This document shows positions 1 through 6,211 of a stretch of 6,257 nt of DNA, piece by piece. The stretch lies in contig DATFAS010000139.1 in assembly GCA_035254305.1 (NCBI GenBank), forward strand, positions 1-6,257, in the 5' to 3' direction. Below the pieces are notes generated by a model. It saw only the letters and a list, made by a program, of their open reading frames with translations. It did not search any database and had not been told where the DNA came from. Origin of the DNA: DATFAS01 sp035254305 (lineage in GTDB: Bacteria > Bacillota > Bacilli > Aneurinibacillales > RAOX-1). The position numbers and the translations under genes are program-made. Every line of letters begins with the position of its first letter. Within the stretch, counting starts at the first letter, position 1.

Positions 1-156
1 AAGCCAAAAATTACATCTACGGAAGAAGTCCATCACATTGAAGAAGCTCTACGAAAGACATTCGGAAATAAAAGTGCCGCAGCCAAAATCCTCGGTATAT
101 CCAGGGGAACGCTGTACAATAAAATGCGTGAATATAATTTAATTGAAAAAGAATAA
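1..156 (+). CDS. C-terminal end of a sigma-54-dependent (Fis-type HTH) transcriptional regulator, 5'-truncated by the window
   Basis: Frame 1 is open from the first base to a TAA at 154-156, giving 51 residues. The peptide is a textbook Fis-type helix-turn-helix: an EEVHHIEEALRKTFGN helix, then AAAKILGISRGTLYNKM, ending in the short tail REYNLIEKE. This is the C-terminal DNA-binding module (HTH_8 type) found at the end of NtrC/AcoR/RocR/PrpR-type activators of sigma-54 promoters. The AAA+ ATPase and sensory domains would lie upstream, outside the window, so the inducer and targets cannot be told. The gene converges on bioC, with 54 bp between the two stop codons and a hairpin terminator in the gap. 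Family assignment is firm for the HTH. That the full protein is a sigma-54 activator is inference from the domain's usual company. Confidence 0.85.
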   Translation, partial: KPKITSTEEVHHIEEALRKTFGNKSAAAKILGISRGTLYNKMREYNLIEKE

Positions 157-164
157 GCGTTCAA

Positions 165-200
165 TCTAGAGGCAAACAGACTTGCCTCTAGACTCTTTTA
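165..200 (+). terminator. Rho-independent terminator of the regulator gene (possibly bidirectional)
   Basis: A perfect 11-bp stem is seen: TCTAGAGGCAA (165-175) pairs with TTGCCTCTAGA (182-192) around a 6-nt loop, followed on the plus strand by CTCTTTTATCT. It sits 9 nt after the regulator stop. The T-rich tail is on the plus side. Read on the minus strand, the stem is followed by TTGAACGC, a poor T-tract. It is therefore a good terminator for the regulator and only possibly the terminator for bioC, which ends at 211. Confidence 0.85.
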
Positions 201-210
201 TCTACTTACC

Positions 211-1053
211 TTAACCCTTGTCCCTTTTCGACTTTTCGATGGATAGATAGAGACAATGATAAGTTGCCTCGATTTGATTCCCCTGCCGAAAATCAGACTC
301 ATAAATCTTAATCATTTCCTTAAATACAGATGGCCGTTGGCAATATTCATTCTGATTACTGTTATTGGCCCCAATCTTTCTAATAGAGGTAAAGAAATCC
401 TTCACAGAATGAAATCTTTCGATCTCCATACATTCCTTACCGTTCACTTGCCATTCCTCTGATCCTTCCCATTTCCGGGCCGCTTGATGGCAAAGCTCTA
501 TTAGCTCATTCAATGAAAAGAACGATTGCCCGGGTGAGTGATCTCCCTTAAGCCCAAGATGGTGCAGTGCATGTTGAAAAGAAGTATGTAATTCATAGAA
601 TGTTCGATTGCCAAAAGTCGAAAAATAGATCGCACCATTCTCATTGAGTAGAGAATAGAGATACTGGATCGTTGATCTAGGCTGGTTGAACCATTGAAAG
701 GTCGCGTTCGATAAAATCAGATCATAGTTCCTGTTCAATTGCATTTCCTCTATGTCACCACAATAGAATTGAACCCTTCTTGCCTTCACTCGTTCCTTCG
801 CTATTTCGATCATTCCAGGGGCTAAATCAACTGCTGTTAAATGGGCCTGAGGAAATTGATTCAATACTTGCTCTGTTAAATTTCCCGTCCCACAGCCCAC
901 CTCAAGGATATGGATCTCTGCTTGATCCTGAGGCTTCCTCTTCTGTAATAAATGTATCAGTTGATGCGCCATTCTTTTTTGAACACTTGCGTATTGGTCA
1001 TAATTTCTTGCATTCGTACTAAATCGTTTCTTCAAGAGCTCCTTATTAATCAT
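211..1053 (-). CDS. bioC: Malonyl-ACP O-methyltransferase BioC
   Basis: SAM-dependent methyltransferase that methylates the free carboxyl of malonyl-ACP, letting fatty-acid synthase build a pimeloyl chain for biotin. With the start chosen here it has 280 residues, normal for the family. SAM motif I is ILEVGCGTG (49-57), the acidic residue after beta-2 is in AVD (D76), GDIE follows at 99-102, and SNATFQW is at 115-121. The BioC-typical RKIGANN block lies near residue 232, followed by a Y-C-x-x-P-S segment. The N-terminus MINKELLKKRF with a downstream YDQYASVQKRMA matches Bacillus BioC as I know it. The open frame continues 14 codons further to an ATG at 1095. That would overlap bioH by 37 nt and adds a sequence unlike BioC. 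The ATG at 1053 has GGAG 10 nt upstream and lies 5 nt after the bioH stop. Last gene of bioF-bioH-bioC. Confidence 0.95.
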   Translation of the reverse strand: MINKELLKKRFSTNARNYDQYASVQKRMAHQLIHLLQKRKPQDQAEIHILEVGCGTGNLTEQVLNQFPQAHLTAVDLAPGMIEIAKERVKARRVQFYCGDIEEMQLNRNYDLILSNATFQWFNQPRSTIQYLYSLLNENGAIYFSTFGNRTFYELHTSFQHALHHLGLKGDHSPGQSFFSLNELIELCHQAARKWEGSEEWQVNGKECMEIERFHSVKDFFTSIRKIGANNSNQNEYCQRPSVFKEMIKIYESDFRQGNQIEATYHCLYLSIEKSKRDKG

Positions 1054-1058
1054 CGTTT

Positions 1059-1796
1059 TCACACTCCAACAAAATCCTTCATCCATCCCACACACTCCTG
1101 TGCTCTTGAGAAAAATGGCAAATGCCCTACTCCTGGCAGTGATTTTACCATCACTTGACTTTTGGCGTGTCTAGCAATATATTGGGAGGCAGTAATCGGA
1201 CAAATGGTATCTTCTTCTCCATGAATAAGCAGCATAGGGCATTCAATTGCTTGTATCTTCTCACGGAAGTCCATTTGGATCAGATAATCCAAGCCAATCG
1301 TTAAAGACTCTACAGTATCCTCGTTAAAATGTTTATTTTTAAGGTGAATGAATTGCTCTAACCACCCTTGTTCCTGCTCAGCAGGTGTAAACATAGAATC
1401 ATAGAAGGACGATAGGGTTCTCTCTTTATCCCGAACTAATTTGCACTTCATTTTCTCTATGATTCTTGGATTCCAACCCTCTTTATACAGATCTGTTTCA
1501 TGAATCGTAAAACGACTAGTTCCCGCAAATAAAATAAGATGTGACACCTGTGAGGGAAAGGTACTGGCAATATCTAGTGCAACAAGAGAACCCAATGACC
1601 ATCCTAGCAAGATAAAAGGAGAATGCTGTTCTCTGATCCATTCTTCCACTCTTTCATTAAAATCAGCAATCGTGCTAATTCCATCCCACTCTATACAGGT
1701 AAATAGAAACTCACTTCCTAATTTTCTCTGTAGAGGGAACCATATGGAGGCTTCCATGCCCCATCCAGGCAACAATAGAATAGGATTAGGTTTCAT
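1059..1796 (-). CDS. bioH: Pimeloyl-ACP methyl ester carboxylesterase BioH
   Basis: Alpha/beta-hydrolase of 245 residues that cleaves the methyl ester of pimeloyl-ACP methyl ester. This ends the chain elongation begun by BioC and releases pimeloyl-ACP for BioF. An oxyanion-hole type LLPGWGM lies at 8-14. The nucleophile elbow GWSLGS is at 65-70 (Ser67). The acid is in HGEEDTICP (Asp196), and the catalytic His is in LPGVGHLPFF (His225). A helical lid region lies between about 95 and 175. The ATG overlaps the bioF stop as ATGA, and GGGGTGA precedes it by about 5 nt, so translation is probably coupled. Many alpha/beta-hydrolases share these motifs. The BioH assignment rests on its length, the WGM/WS motif forms and its place between bioF and bioC. 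Confidence 0.9.
   Translation of the reverse strand: MKPNPILLLPGWGMEASIWFPLQRKLGSEFLFTCIEWDGISTIADFNERVEEWIREQHSPFILLGWSLGSLVALDIASTFPSQVSHLILFAGTSRFTIHETDLYKEGWNPRIIEKMKCKLVRDKERTLSSFYDSMFTPAEQEQGWLEQFIHLKNKHFNEDTVESLTIGLDYLIQMDFREKIQAIECPMLLIHGEEDTICPITASQYIARHAKSQVMVKSLPGVGHLPFFSRAQECVGWMKDFVGV
1064..1067 (-). promoter_or_regulatory. Ribosome binding site deciding the bioC start
   Basis: GGAG on the minus strand, inside the last codons of bioH and 10 nt before the ATG at 1053-1051. The spacing is slightly long. It supports the inner ATG as the bioC start and implies coupling to bioH translation, since ribosomes finishing bioH stop 5 nt from the bioC start. Confidence 0.6.
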
Positions 1797-2995
1797 CCAA
1801 TCACCCCAGTTTCTTTACCGACTTTAACTATTTTCTCCATAGCCCCAGCTAATTCATTTCGTGTATGGGTGGCCATCACGGTAAATCGAATTCTAGCCTG
1901 ATGATCAGGTACCGTGGGTGGTCGAATAGCGACTGCTGCAATTCCTTCCTCTTGTAATCGTTGGCTAAATTGTAGTGTTCGTTCGTTAGGCCCTATAATG
2001 ATGGGGATGATCTGTGTTTGCGTTTCACCTATACGAAACCCAAATCTAGCTAATGTTGTACGAAAATACTCACTATTTTTTAGTAGCTTTTCACGACGAT
2101 CATGTTCGGTTTGTACCAACTGCATAGCTGCACAAGCCGATCCTAAAATGGCGGGAGGCAATGCCGTTGTGAAGATAAAACTCCGCATTTTATTCATTAG
2201 ATAATCAATTAACCACTGACTTCCTACTACATAGGCTCCATAACAGCCTAGAGCTTTACTAAATGTCCCCATTTGAATATCGACTTTATCCTGTAGTTGA
2301 AAATGGTGAACAAGCCCTTCTCCCTTCGTCCCGAAGATTCCGCTGCTATGTGCTTCATCTACCATCAGAATAGCGTTATAACGTTCCTTTAAGGTTACTA
2401 AATCTACTAGAGGTGCGATATCTCCATCCATACTGAAAACTGTATCCGTCACAATTAATTTCCGTTTATGCTTTGGGCTGCTTTGTAATAGAGACTCTAA
2501 GTGATTAAGATCGCAGTGATTATACCGCTTATGCTCGGCACGGCTTAATAGGATTCCATCTACAATACTAGCGTGATTTAGTTTATCGCTATATACGATT
2601 CCATTTCGCCCCACTACTGAGGAGATAATCCCAACATTGGCAGCATATCCACTATTTAAAATCAGCCCTGCCTCTGTTCCTTTCCACCCCTTTAAGGCTA
2701 ATTCAGCTTCTTCATAAACACGATGGTTCCCAACCACAAGCCGCGAGGCACCCGCCCCACAACCATATCGGTTTATCGCCTCCACTCCAGCTATTCTAAG
2801 CCTCATATCCCCTGCCAAACCTAAATAATTATTAGATGACAAGTTCAACAATTTCTGTCCATTCTTGGATAACCACTCAGATTCCCCATCCTCTATTTTG
2901 ACAAGGAATCTCCTTTGAGAGATTTCTTCAAGATGGCTTAATTCCTCTATCATTTCTTCTTTCCAAGATACTTGGTTGCTACCGATTTGCTCCAC
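1793..2995 (-). CDS. bioF: 8-amino-7-oxononanoate synthase (KAPA synthase) BioF
   Basis: PLP enzyme of the alpha-oxoamine synthase family that condenses pimeloyl-ACP (or pimeloyl-CoA) with L-alanine to give KAPA, CO2 and free carrier. It has 400 residues, the usual size. Visible landmarks: LSSNNYLGLAG (52-62), GCGAGASRLVVGNH (78-91), the PLP-stacking His in LNHAS (His141), the cofactor Asp in MVDEAHSSG (Asp213, His216), and the Schiff-base lysine in GTFSKALG (Lys247). KBL has a similar fold, but the biotin context and the biotin operator upstream favour BioF. The start is GTG, with AGG 7 nt and GAGG 12 nt upstream. An internal ATG at codon 15 is possible but would lose the Asn-Gln-x-x-Trp segment that I recall near the N-terminus of Bacillus BioF. 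First gene of the operon. Confidence 0.95.
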   Translation of the reverse strand: MEQIGSNQVSWKEEMIEELSHLEEISQRRFLVKIEDGESEWLSKNGQKLLNLSSNNYLGLAGDMRLRIAGVEAINRYGCGAGASRLVVGNHRVYEEAELALKGWKGTEAGLILNSGYAANVGIISSVVGRNGIVYSDKLNHASIVDGILLSRAEHKRYNHCDLNHLESLLQSSPKHKRKLIVTDTVFSMDGDIAPLVDLVTLKERYNAILMVDEAHSSGIFGTKGEGLVHHFQLQDKVDIQMGTFSKALGCYGAYVVGSQWLIDYLMNKMRSFIFTTALPPAILGSACAAMQLVQTEHDRREKLLKNSEYFRTTLARFGFRIGETQTQIIPIIIGPNERTLQFSQRLQEEGIAAVAIRPPTVPDHQARIRFTVMATHTRNELAGAMEKIVKVGKETGVIG

Positions 2996-3058
2996 TTTTC
3001 GACCTACCTCATTTTGTGAACTAGTTGCTAAGAAAGTTCATTCTAATAACTTTTATTA

Positions 3059-3092
3059 ATTGTTAACCATAGAATAAAATTAAGTTAACAAT
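3059..3092. promoter_or_regulatory. BirA (biotin repressor) operator of the bioFHC operon
   Basis: Perfect inverted repeat ATTGTTAAC (3059-3067), 16-nt AT-rich spacer, GTTAACAAT (3084-3092). This is the form known for operators of BirA, the bifunctional biotin ligase/repressor, in Firmicutes (TTGTTAAC half-sites spaced by about 14-16 nt). It lies 64 nt upstream of the bioF GTG and overlaps the predicted promoter. Holo-BirA dimer binding here would block transcription when biotin is plentiful. Site and symmetry are seen directly; regulation is inferred from the family. Confidence 0.9.
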
Positions 3093-3117
3093 ATATCATT
3101 TAGGTTAGCACATACAA
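3090..3117 (-). promoter_or_regulatory. Candidate sigma-A promoter of bioFHC
   Basis: On the minus strand TTGTAT (3117-3112) is followed after 16 nt by TATATT (3095-3090, 5 of 6 matches to TATAAT). Transcription would start near 3083, leaving a leader of about 88 nt. The -10 box runs into the upstream half of the BirA operator, which suits repression by occlusion. A weaker alternative, ATGATA-N17-TATTCT (3099-3071), lies wholly within or beside the operator. The -35 is poor in both, so the exact promoter is uncertain. Confidence 0.5.
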
Positions 3118-3133
3118 AAAATTTGCACAACTC

Positions 3134-3174
3134 AAAAACACCTTTCCGATTTATTTCACGGTTAGGTGCTTTTT
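3134..3174 (-). terminator. Rho-independent terminator after the EamA transporter, probably bidirectional
   Basis: Arms AAAAACACCT (3134-3143) and AGGTGCTTTT (3164-3173) pair with one mismatch. Inside is a second short stem, CCG (3146-3148) with CGG (3159-3161), separated by symmetric 2-nt loops. The minus-strand reading ends in GGTGTTTTTGAG and the plus reading in GGTGCTTTTTAG, so both sides have a T-run. It separates the transporter transcript from the bioF promoter. Confidence 0.7.
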
Positions 3175-3198
3175 AGCAGGTTCGTTATTTTTAGATCA

Positions 3199-3224
3199 GC
3201 CACTAGTGTAGTTACCCTACTGGC
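3199..3224. repeat. Small inverted repeat between the transporter stop and its terminator
   Basis: GCCACTAG (3199-3206) and CTACTGGC (3217-3224) pair 7 of 8 around a 10-nt loop. An alternative inner pairing, GTAG (3208-3211) with CTAC (3217-3220), competes with it. It lies in the 3' untranslated region of the transporter gene, 63 nt after the stop, and lacks a following T-run on the minus strand. It could be a stabilising 3' hairpin or chance. Confidence 0.3.
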
Positions 3225-3286
3225 AAAACGATTATGTATTACCAATTATTTCCTGAGGAATACCATTCTAGCAAAATCAAACATAG

Positions 3287-4207
3287 TTAACTTCTTTTCT
3301 CCTTAACTACAGATAAGATCACAATGGTACTTAGTATGCACAGCGAACCAAGCCACTCTAACAAACCGAAGTTTACATGAAGCCAGATAACGGATAGAAA
3401 GGCAGAGGATAACGGCTCCACACAAGCTAATAAACTCGTCTCCGATGCACTGAGATAGTTAAGACTTTCTAGGTAGCAATAAAAAGCAATAAGAGTTCCA
3501 AATAAGATGATAAATAGAACAGCCAAAATCGTCGATACTGACCATTGTCCTTCAAACTTCCAGGGCGGATGAACCAAGCTAAAACCAATTCCACCAATGA
3601 GCATAGCCCATCCTACAACGATGGTAGCCCCCCAATTAACTAATAGTTTATGTGGGTATAATGTGTAGAAAGCTAATGTAACCGCCGAAATCAAGCCCCA
3701 GAATAATGCCAATCCAGATATCGATAGACTTGAGATACTTCCATGTGTGACCAGAAAAAATGTTCCAAGAAGTGCTAATCCCACCGCGACAATTTCTTTT
3801 AAGGTTGGAAATCGGTGAGAACGAATAGCTAAAAAACAGGTGATCATAACAGGAGCCAGATATTGAAGAATCGTTGCTGTAGCCGCATTTGATTGTTTGA
3901 TTGCCACGAAATACGTATATTGCACAGCCAACATTCCCAAAATACCAAAGATGAGAAGATTCCGCCGTTCCACTTTATGCTTCCATATTTCCCATATCTT
4001 TTGTTTCTCTTTTTTATAAGCAAATCCAAGTAAAATTAGACCCGAGGTTAATAAACGAATCACCACTAACCACTCTGGGCTATATCCTTGTTGTTGAAAT
4101 AGATATTGAGCTACACTGCCAGAAATCCCCCATAATACCCCAGCTGTGAGCACCATAGCAATTCCATTTCTTCTTGATAAAGGCATGACTATTTTAGCAG
4201 AATTCAT
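3287..4207 (-). CDS. EamA-family (drug/metabolite transporter superfamily) permease
   Basis: Integral membrane protein of 306 residues with about ten hydrophobic segments in two EamA repeats (roughly 15-155 and 162-302). Examples are GIAMVLTAGVLWGISGSVAQ (first helix) and VEPLSSAFLSVIWL in the second repeat. The pattern LQYLAPVMIT in repeat 1 mirrors ACVEPLSSAF in repeat 2, the conserved helix of this family. Such proteins export or import small metabolites, but substrate cannot be read from sequence. The ATG at 4207 has AGGGGG about 4-5 nt upstream; the next ATG at codon 8 has no Shine-Dalgarno. Terminators lie on both sides, so it looks monocistronic. I see no convincing promoter in the 164-nt upstream gap. 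Its position next to the biotin operon is suggestive at most: no BirA site lies in front of it. Confidence 0.9.
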   Translation of the reverse strand: MNSAKIVMPLSRRNGIAMVLTAGVLWGISGSVAQYLFQQQGYSPEWLVVIRLLTSGLILLGFAYKKEKQKIWEIWKHKVERRNLLIFGILGMLAVQYTYFVAIKQSNAATATILQYLAPVMITCFLAIRSHRFPTLKEIVAVGLALLGTFFLVTHGSISSLSISGLALFWGLISAVTLAFYTLYPHKLLVNWGATIVVGWAMLIGGIGFSLVHPPWKFEGQWSVSTILAVLFIILFGTLIAFYCYLESLNYLSASETSLLACVEPLSSAFLSVIWLHVNFGLLEWLGSLCILSTIVILSVVKEKRS

Positions 4208-4317
4208 GTTTCCCCCTGATTATCTTTGTTTCCTTACAGAAATCTTTCTATTACGTTAATTTATCACCTTTCACGTATTTTGAATACTAGTAACCATAAA
4301 ATCCCTGGTAGTAAAGC

Positions 4318-4350
4318 AAAAACCCACCGCATTACCTTCATGCAGTGGGT
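4318..4350 (-). terminator. Rho-independent terminator of the MOSC gene
   Basis: On the minus strand ACCCACTGCAT (4350-4340) pairs over 11 bp, with one G-U wobble, with ATGCGGTGGGT (4332-4322) around a 7-nt loop, followed directly by TTTTGC. It begins 21 nt after the MOSC stop. It should isolate that gene from the transporter gene downstream. Confidence 0.9.
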
Positions 4351-4371
4351 AGGACATGATCCGTTCTAACT

Positions 4372-5058
4372 TTACTCCCCTAGGTTTCCCTTAAGTCTTG
4401 GTTCGATATCAACATCTAGACCCTCCAGTCGCTTAAGGAAAGTCTTTCGCCAACTCTCCGATAGTTTACTAACGGAAAGCATTTTTTGCACACCCGCAAG
4501 ATGATCCAAATGATGATGCATGACTTTATTGGCATAAGAAATTGTAATCCCCATCTCGTGTTTTTCAATCCTTTTTAATGTGCTATTTATGGATACCTCT
4601 CCCTCTTGAAGCACCCGAAAATAATAGCCGGTAAACCCTGTATTTTGAAAAAGTAATGGCAACTCAGGGTTGTTATATTTCACTGACAACTTGTAGCAAG
4701 GCTGTCTGGGCTGACTAACCTCAACAATAGCCTCCCCCAATTGGTATTTGTCTCCAATACAAACATCCTCTTCGAGTAAGCCTTGGATGGTCAGATTTTC
4801 ACCAAAAGCTCCTACCTCTAGCTTCATTCCCAATTTTTGCTCCCAAAAAGGATAATGCTCATAAGGATAGACGCAAACTGCTTTCTCAACCCCACCATGA
4901 TGAACAAGATCTGCTTGCCCGTCTCCTTCAAAATTTGTTTTTGACAAATATACCGGTCTATCCATCGGTTTCTTAAATATCCCTGTTATAACTGCTTTAT
5001 CTTTATGTGATATGGTTGTTGGATACCCAACATTCAAAGAAACAATAGAAATTTTCAA
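4372..5058 (-). CDS. MOSC-domain protein, YiiM type
   Basis: A 228-residue protein resembling E. coli YiiM and other stand-alone MOSC proteins with a C-terminal three-helix (3-alpha) domain. MOSC domains bind or carry the molybdenum cofactor via a conserved cysteine. YiiM is linked to Moco-dependent reduction of N-hydroxylated compounds such as 6-hydroxylaminopurine. Visible here: FEGDGQAD (43-50), HHGG (53-56), YPYEHYPFW (64-72), FGENL (85-89), and SQPRQPCYKL (115-124) with the likely Moco-ligand Cys121. LSESWRKTFLKR near the end matches the helical tail of YiiM. The frame also permits a TTG at 5079, but that places the strong AGGGGAGG inside the coding region. The TTG at 5058 has this site 7 nt upstream and gives the family-like N-terminus MKISIVSLNVGYP. 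Transcribed divergently from a LysR-type gene. The substrate is unknown. Confidence 0.9.
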   Translation of the reverse strand: MKISIVSLNVGYPTTISHKDKAVITGIFKKPMDRPVYLSKTNFEGDGQADLVHHGGVEKAVCVYPYEHYPFWEQKLGMKLEVGAFGENLTIQGLLEEDVCIGDKYQLGEAIVEVSQPRQPCYKLSVKYNNPELPLLFQNTGFTGYYFRVLQEGEVSINSTLKRIEKHEMGITISYANKVMHHHLDHLAGVQKMLSVSKLSESWRKTFLKRLEGLDVDIEPRLKGNLGE

Positions 5059-5065
5059 TGAAAGG

Positions 5066-5073
5066 CCTCCCCT
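5066..5073 (-). promoter_or_regulatory. Ribosome binding site deciding the TTG start of the MOSC gene
   Basis: AGGGGAGG on the minus strand, separated by 7 nt (CCTTTCA) from the TTG at 5058-5056. This near-ideal Shine-Dalgarno and spacing selects the inner TTG over the one at 5079. Confidence 0.85.
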
Positions 5074-5085
5074 TTTCAAATATTT

Positions 5086-5106
5086 AGTATACTATTCTTG
5101 TATATT
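5086..5106. promoter_or_regulatory. LysR-type operator and overlapping -10 elements in the MOSC/LysR divergent region
   Basis: ATAC (5089-5092), 7 nt, GTAT (5100-5103) gives the T-N11-A dyad typical of LysR-type regulators; one further base pair (T/A) extends it on each side. The left half lies in the palindrome AGTATACT (5086-5093), so TATACT, a good -10 hexamer, is present on both strands (minus: 5091-5086, about 27 nt before the MOSC TTG). Another -10-like TATATT lies at 5101-5106 (+). None has a good -35 at the right spacing, as expected for activator-dependent promoters. Binding by the adjacent regulator is inferred. Confidence 0.55.
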
Positions 5107-5129
5107 TTCCCATTCCTTCAGGAGGATCT

Positions 5130-6017
5130 ATGGAGCTAAAACAACTTGAGTATTTTATGGCTGTTTGCCGAGAGCTTCATTTTACGAGAGCAGCAGAAAC
5201 TTTAAATATTACCCAACCTTCACTAAGCCAACAAATAAAACTACTTGAACATGAAATAGGGACACCACTATTTGATCGTATGGGGAAAAAGACGGTTATT
5301 ACCGATGCCGGCAACATTCTTCTCAAGCATTGCCATACTATTTTCCATGAGATTTCTCAGGCGAAAATAGCGATTAATGAGCTTCAAGGGTTAGAACGCG
5401 GTGATCTAAAGATCGGAGCACTTCTTACTGTTGTTAATTACTTGCTGCCTCCCACGGTGATTTCTTTTCACAAGAAATACGAGAATATCAAGTTATCGAT
5501 TCAAGGTCTACGAACAGGTGATATCGTTCAAGGCCTACTCCAAAATGAACTTGACTTAGGAATTGTGATGCTTCCACTAGAACATGATGATTTTATTTCC
5601 GTTCCACTCTATAGAGAGAAACTCGCCTTAGCCGTTCCATTTCATCATCCTTATAGTAAGAAGGATAAAATCAGCCTTCATGAACTGATCAACCAGTCTT
5701 TTATCCTGTTGCCTAGAACCTATTGTTTACGTCAACTAATTGACCAGACTTGTAGTGATCTTGGGTTAGAAATCAACCGATTTCTTGAAATGACAACCAT
5801 GGAATCCATTGTCAACATGGTTATCGAGGGAATTGGGGTAACGCTATTGCCCCGAAGCTATTTAGAATTCATTAATCGTTCTCAGCTTTCCATTATTCCA
5901 TTGGTCGAACCCGAAATCACAACAGAAATTGGTATTGTCCATCGGAAAAATAAATTTCTTTGTGCTGCTAGTCATGCTTTCATGGCTCTACTGATTGAAA
6001 CGATTCACTCTCAATAA
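5130..6017 (+). CDS. LysR-family transcriptional regulator
   Basis: Full-length LysR-type regulator of 295 residues. The N-terminal winged HTH (about 1-60) is canonical: ELKQLEYFMAVCRELHFTRA, then TLNITQPSLSQQIKLLE, then LFDRMGKKTVITDAG. A linker helix spans about 62-88. The effector-binding domain (about 91-295) starts at GDLKIGALLTVVNYLLPP and includes LLQNELDLGIVMLP and the second-lobe segment IEGIGVTLLPRSYLEF. The ATG follows AGGAGG (5120-5125) by 4 nt, a strong ribosome site. It is divergent from the MOSC gene, with a 71-bp gap holding a LysR-type box, which suggests autoregulation and control of the MOSC gene. The domain resembles the CynR/CysL-like branch, but I cannot name the inducer. 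No clear terminator follows the TAA. Confidence 0.95.
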   Translation: MELKQLEYFMAVCRELHFTRAAETLNITQPSLSQQIKLLEHEIGTPLFDRMGKKTVITDAGNILLKHCHTIFHEISQAKIAINELQGLERGDLKIGALLTVVNYLLPPTVISFHKKYENIKLSIQGLRTGDIVQGLLQNELDLGIVMLPLEHDDFISVPLYREKLALAVPFHHPYSKKDKISLHELINQSFILLPRTYCLRQLIDQTCSDLGLEINRFLEMTTMESIVNMVIEGIGVTLLPRSYLEFINRSQLSIIPLVEPEITTEIGIVHRKNKFLCAASHAFMALLIETIHSQ

Positions 6018-6210
6018 CCAAATATAATTCGTGATCCAGTAAACATTCCATTCTCCAAGTTGAGATTGATCGAACCAAGCTTGCACATACACTCTCCATT
6101 ACATTCATGATCCACTGAATAAGTTTATTCTCTAGTAAATTAGCAACAGAAACAATCTCAATTATTGAATCGTTTGAATAGATTTTTCCTATGGTTAAAT
6201 TGAATTTCAA
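5980..6210 (-). CDS. Doubtful small open frame, unrecognised; possibly a gene remnant
   Basis: The frame gives up to 76 residues from a TTG, ending in TGA within the 3' end of the LysR gene (38-nt overlap on the opposite strand). I do not recognise it. The peptide looks moderately protein-like: a mixed hydrophobic/polar stretch LTIGKIYSNDSIIEIVSVAN, then LLENKLIQWIMNVMESVCAS, then an ELYLVIE end. No Shine-Dalgarno precedes the TTG or the internal ATGs. The same frame stays open upstream to the window edge apart from one TGA at 6231-6229, preceded by residues PRVNLRMI. It may therefore be the tail of a longer gene broken by a stop, or chance. The 240 nt after the LysR stop hold nothing else I can support. 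Confidence 0.2.
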   Translation of the reverse strand: MKFNLTIGKIYSNDSIIEIVSVANLLENKLIQWIMNVMESVCASLVRSISTWRMECLLDHELYLVIESESFQSVEP

Positions 6211-6211
6211 C

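Noticed and set aside
256..1158. Three plus-strand open frames (256-462, 780-1022, 952-1158) over bioC and the end of bioH
   Set aside because: They lie opposite strongly recognisable bioC/bioH coding sequence, show no family features, and are antisense shadows.
1914..2204. Plus-strand 96-residue open frame opposite bioF
   Set aside because: Antisense to conserved BioF sequence; its peptide has no recognisable features.
3001..3130. Possible riboswitch or leader peptide in the bioF leader
   Set aside because: The leader of about 88 nt is AT-rich, with no structured aptamer pattern that I recognise and only a trivial two-codon ATG-AGG-TAG. The BirA operator explains regulation.
3285..3290. 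GTTAAC at the end of the transporter gene, like a BirA half-site
   Set aside because: It is an isolated 6-bp palindrome made partly by the TAA stop codon, without a partner half-site at operator spacing.
3844..4029. Minus-strand 61-residue frame within the EamA gene
   Set aside because: Out-of-frame shadow inside a clear membrane-protein gene.
3019..4292. Three 8-bp palindromes with an ACTAGT core in intergenic DNA (3019-3026, 3201-3208, 4285-4292)
   Set aside because: The flanking bases differ, spacing is irregular, and a fourth ACTAGT lies inside bioH. This fits chance in AT-rich DNA rather than a shared site.
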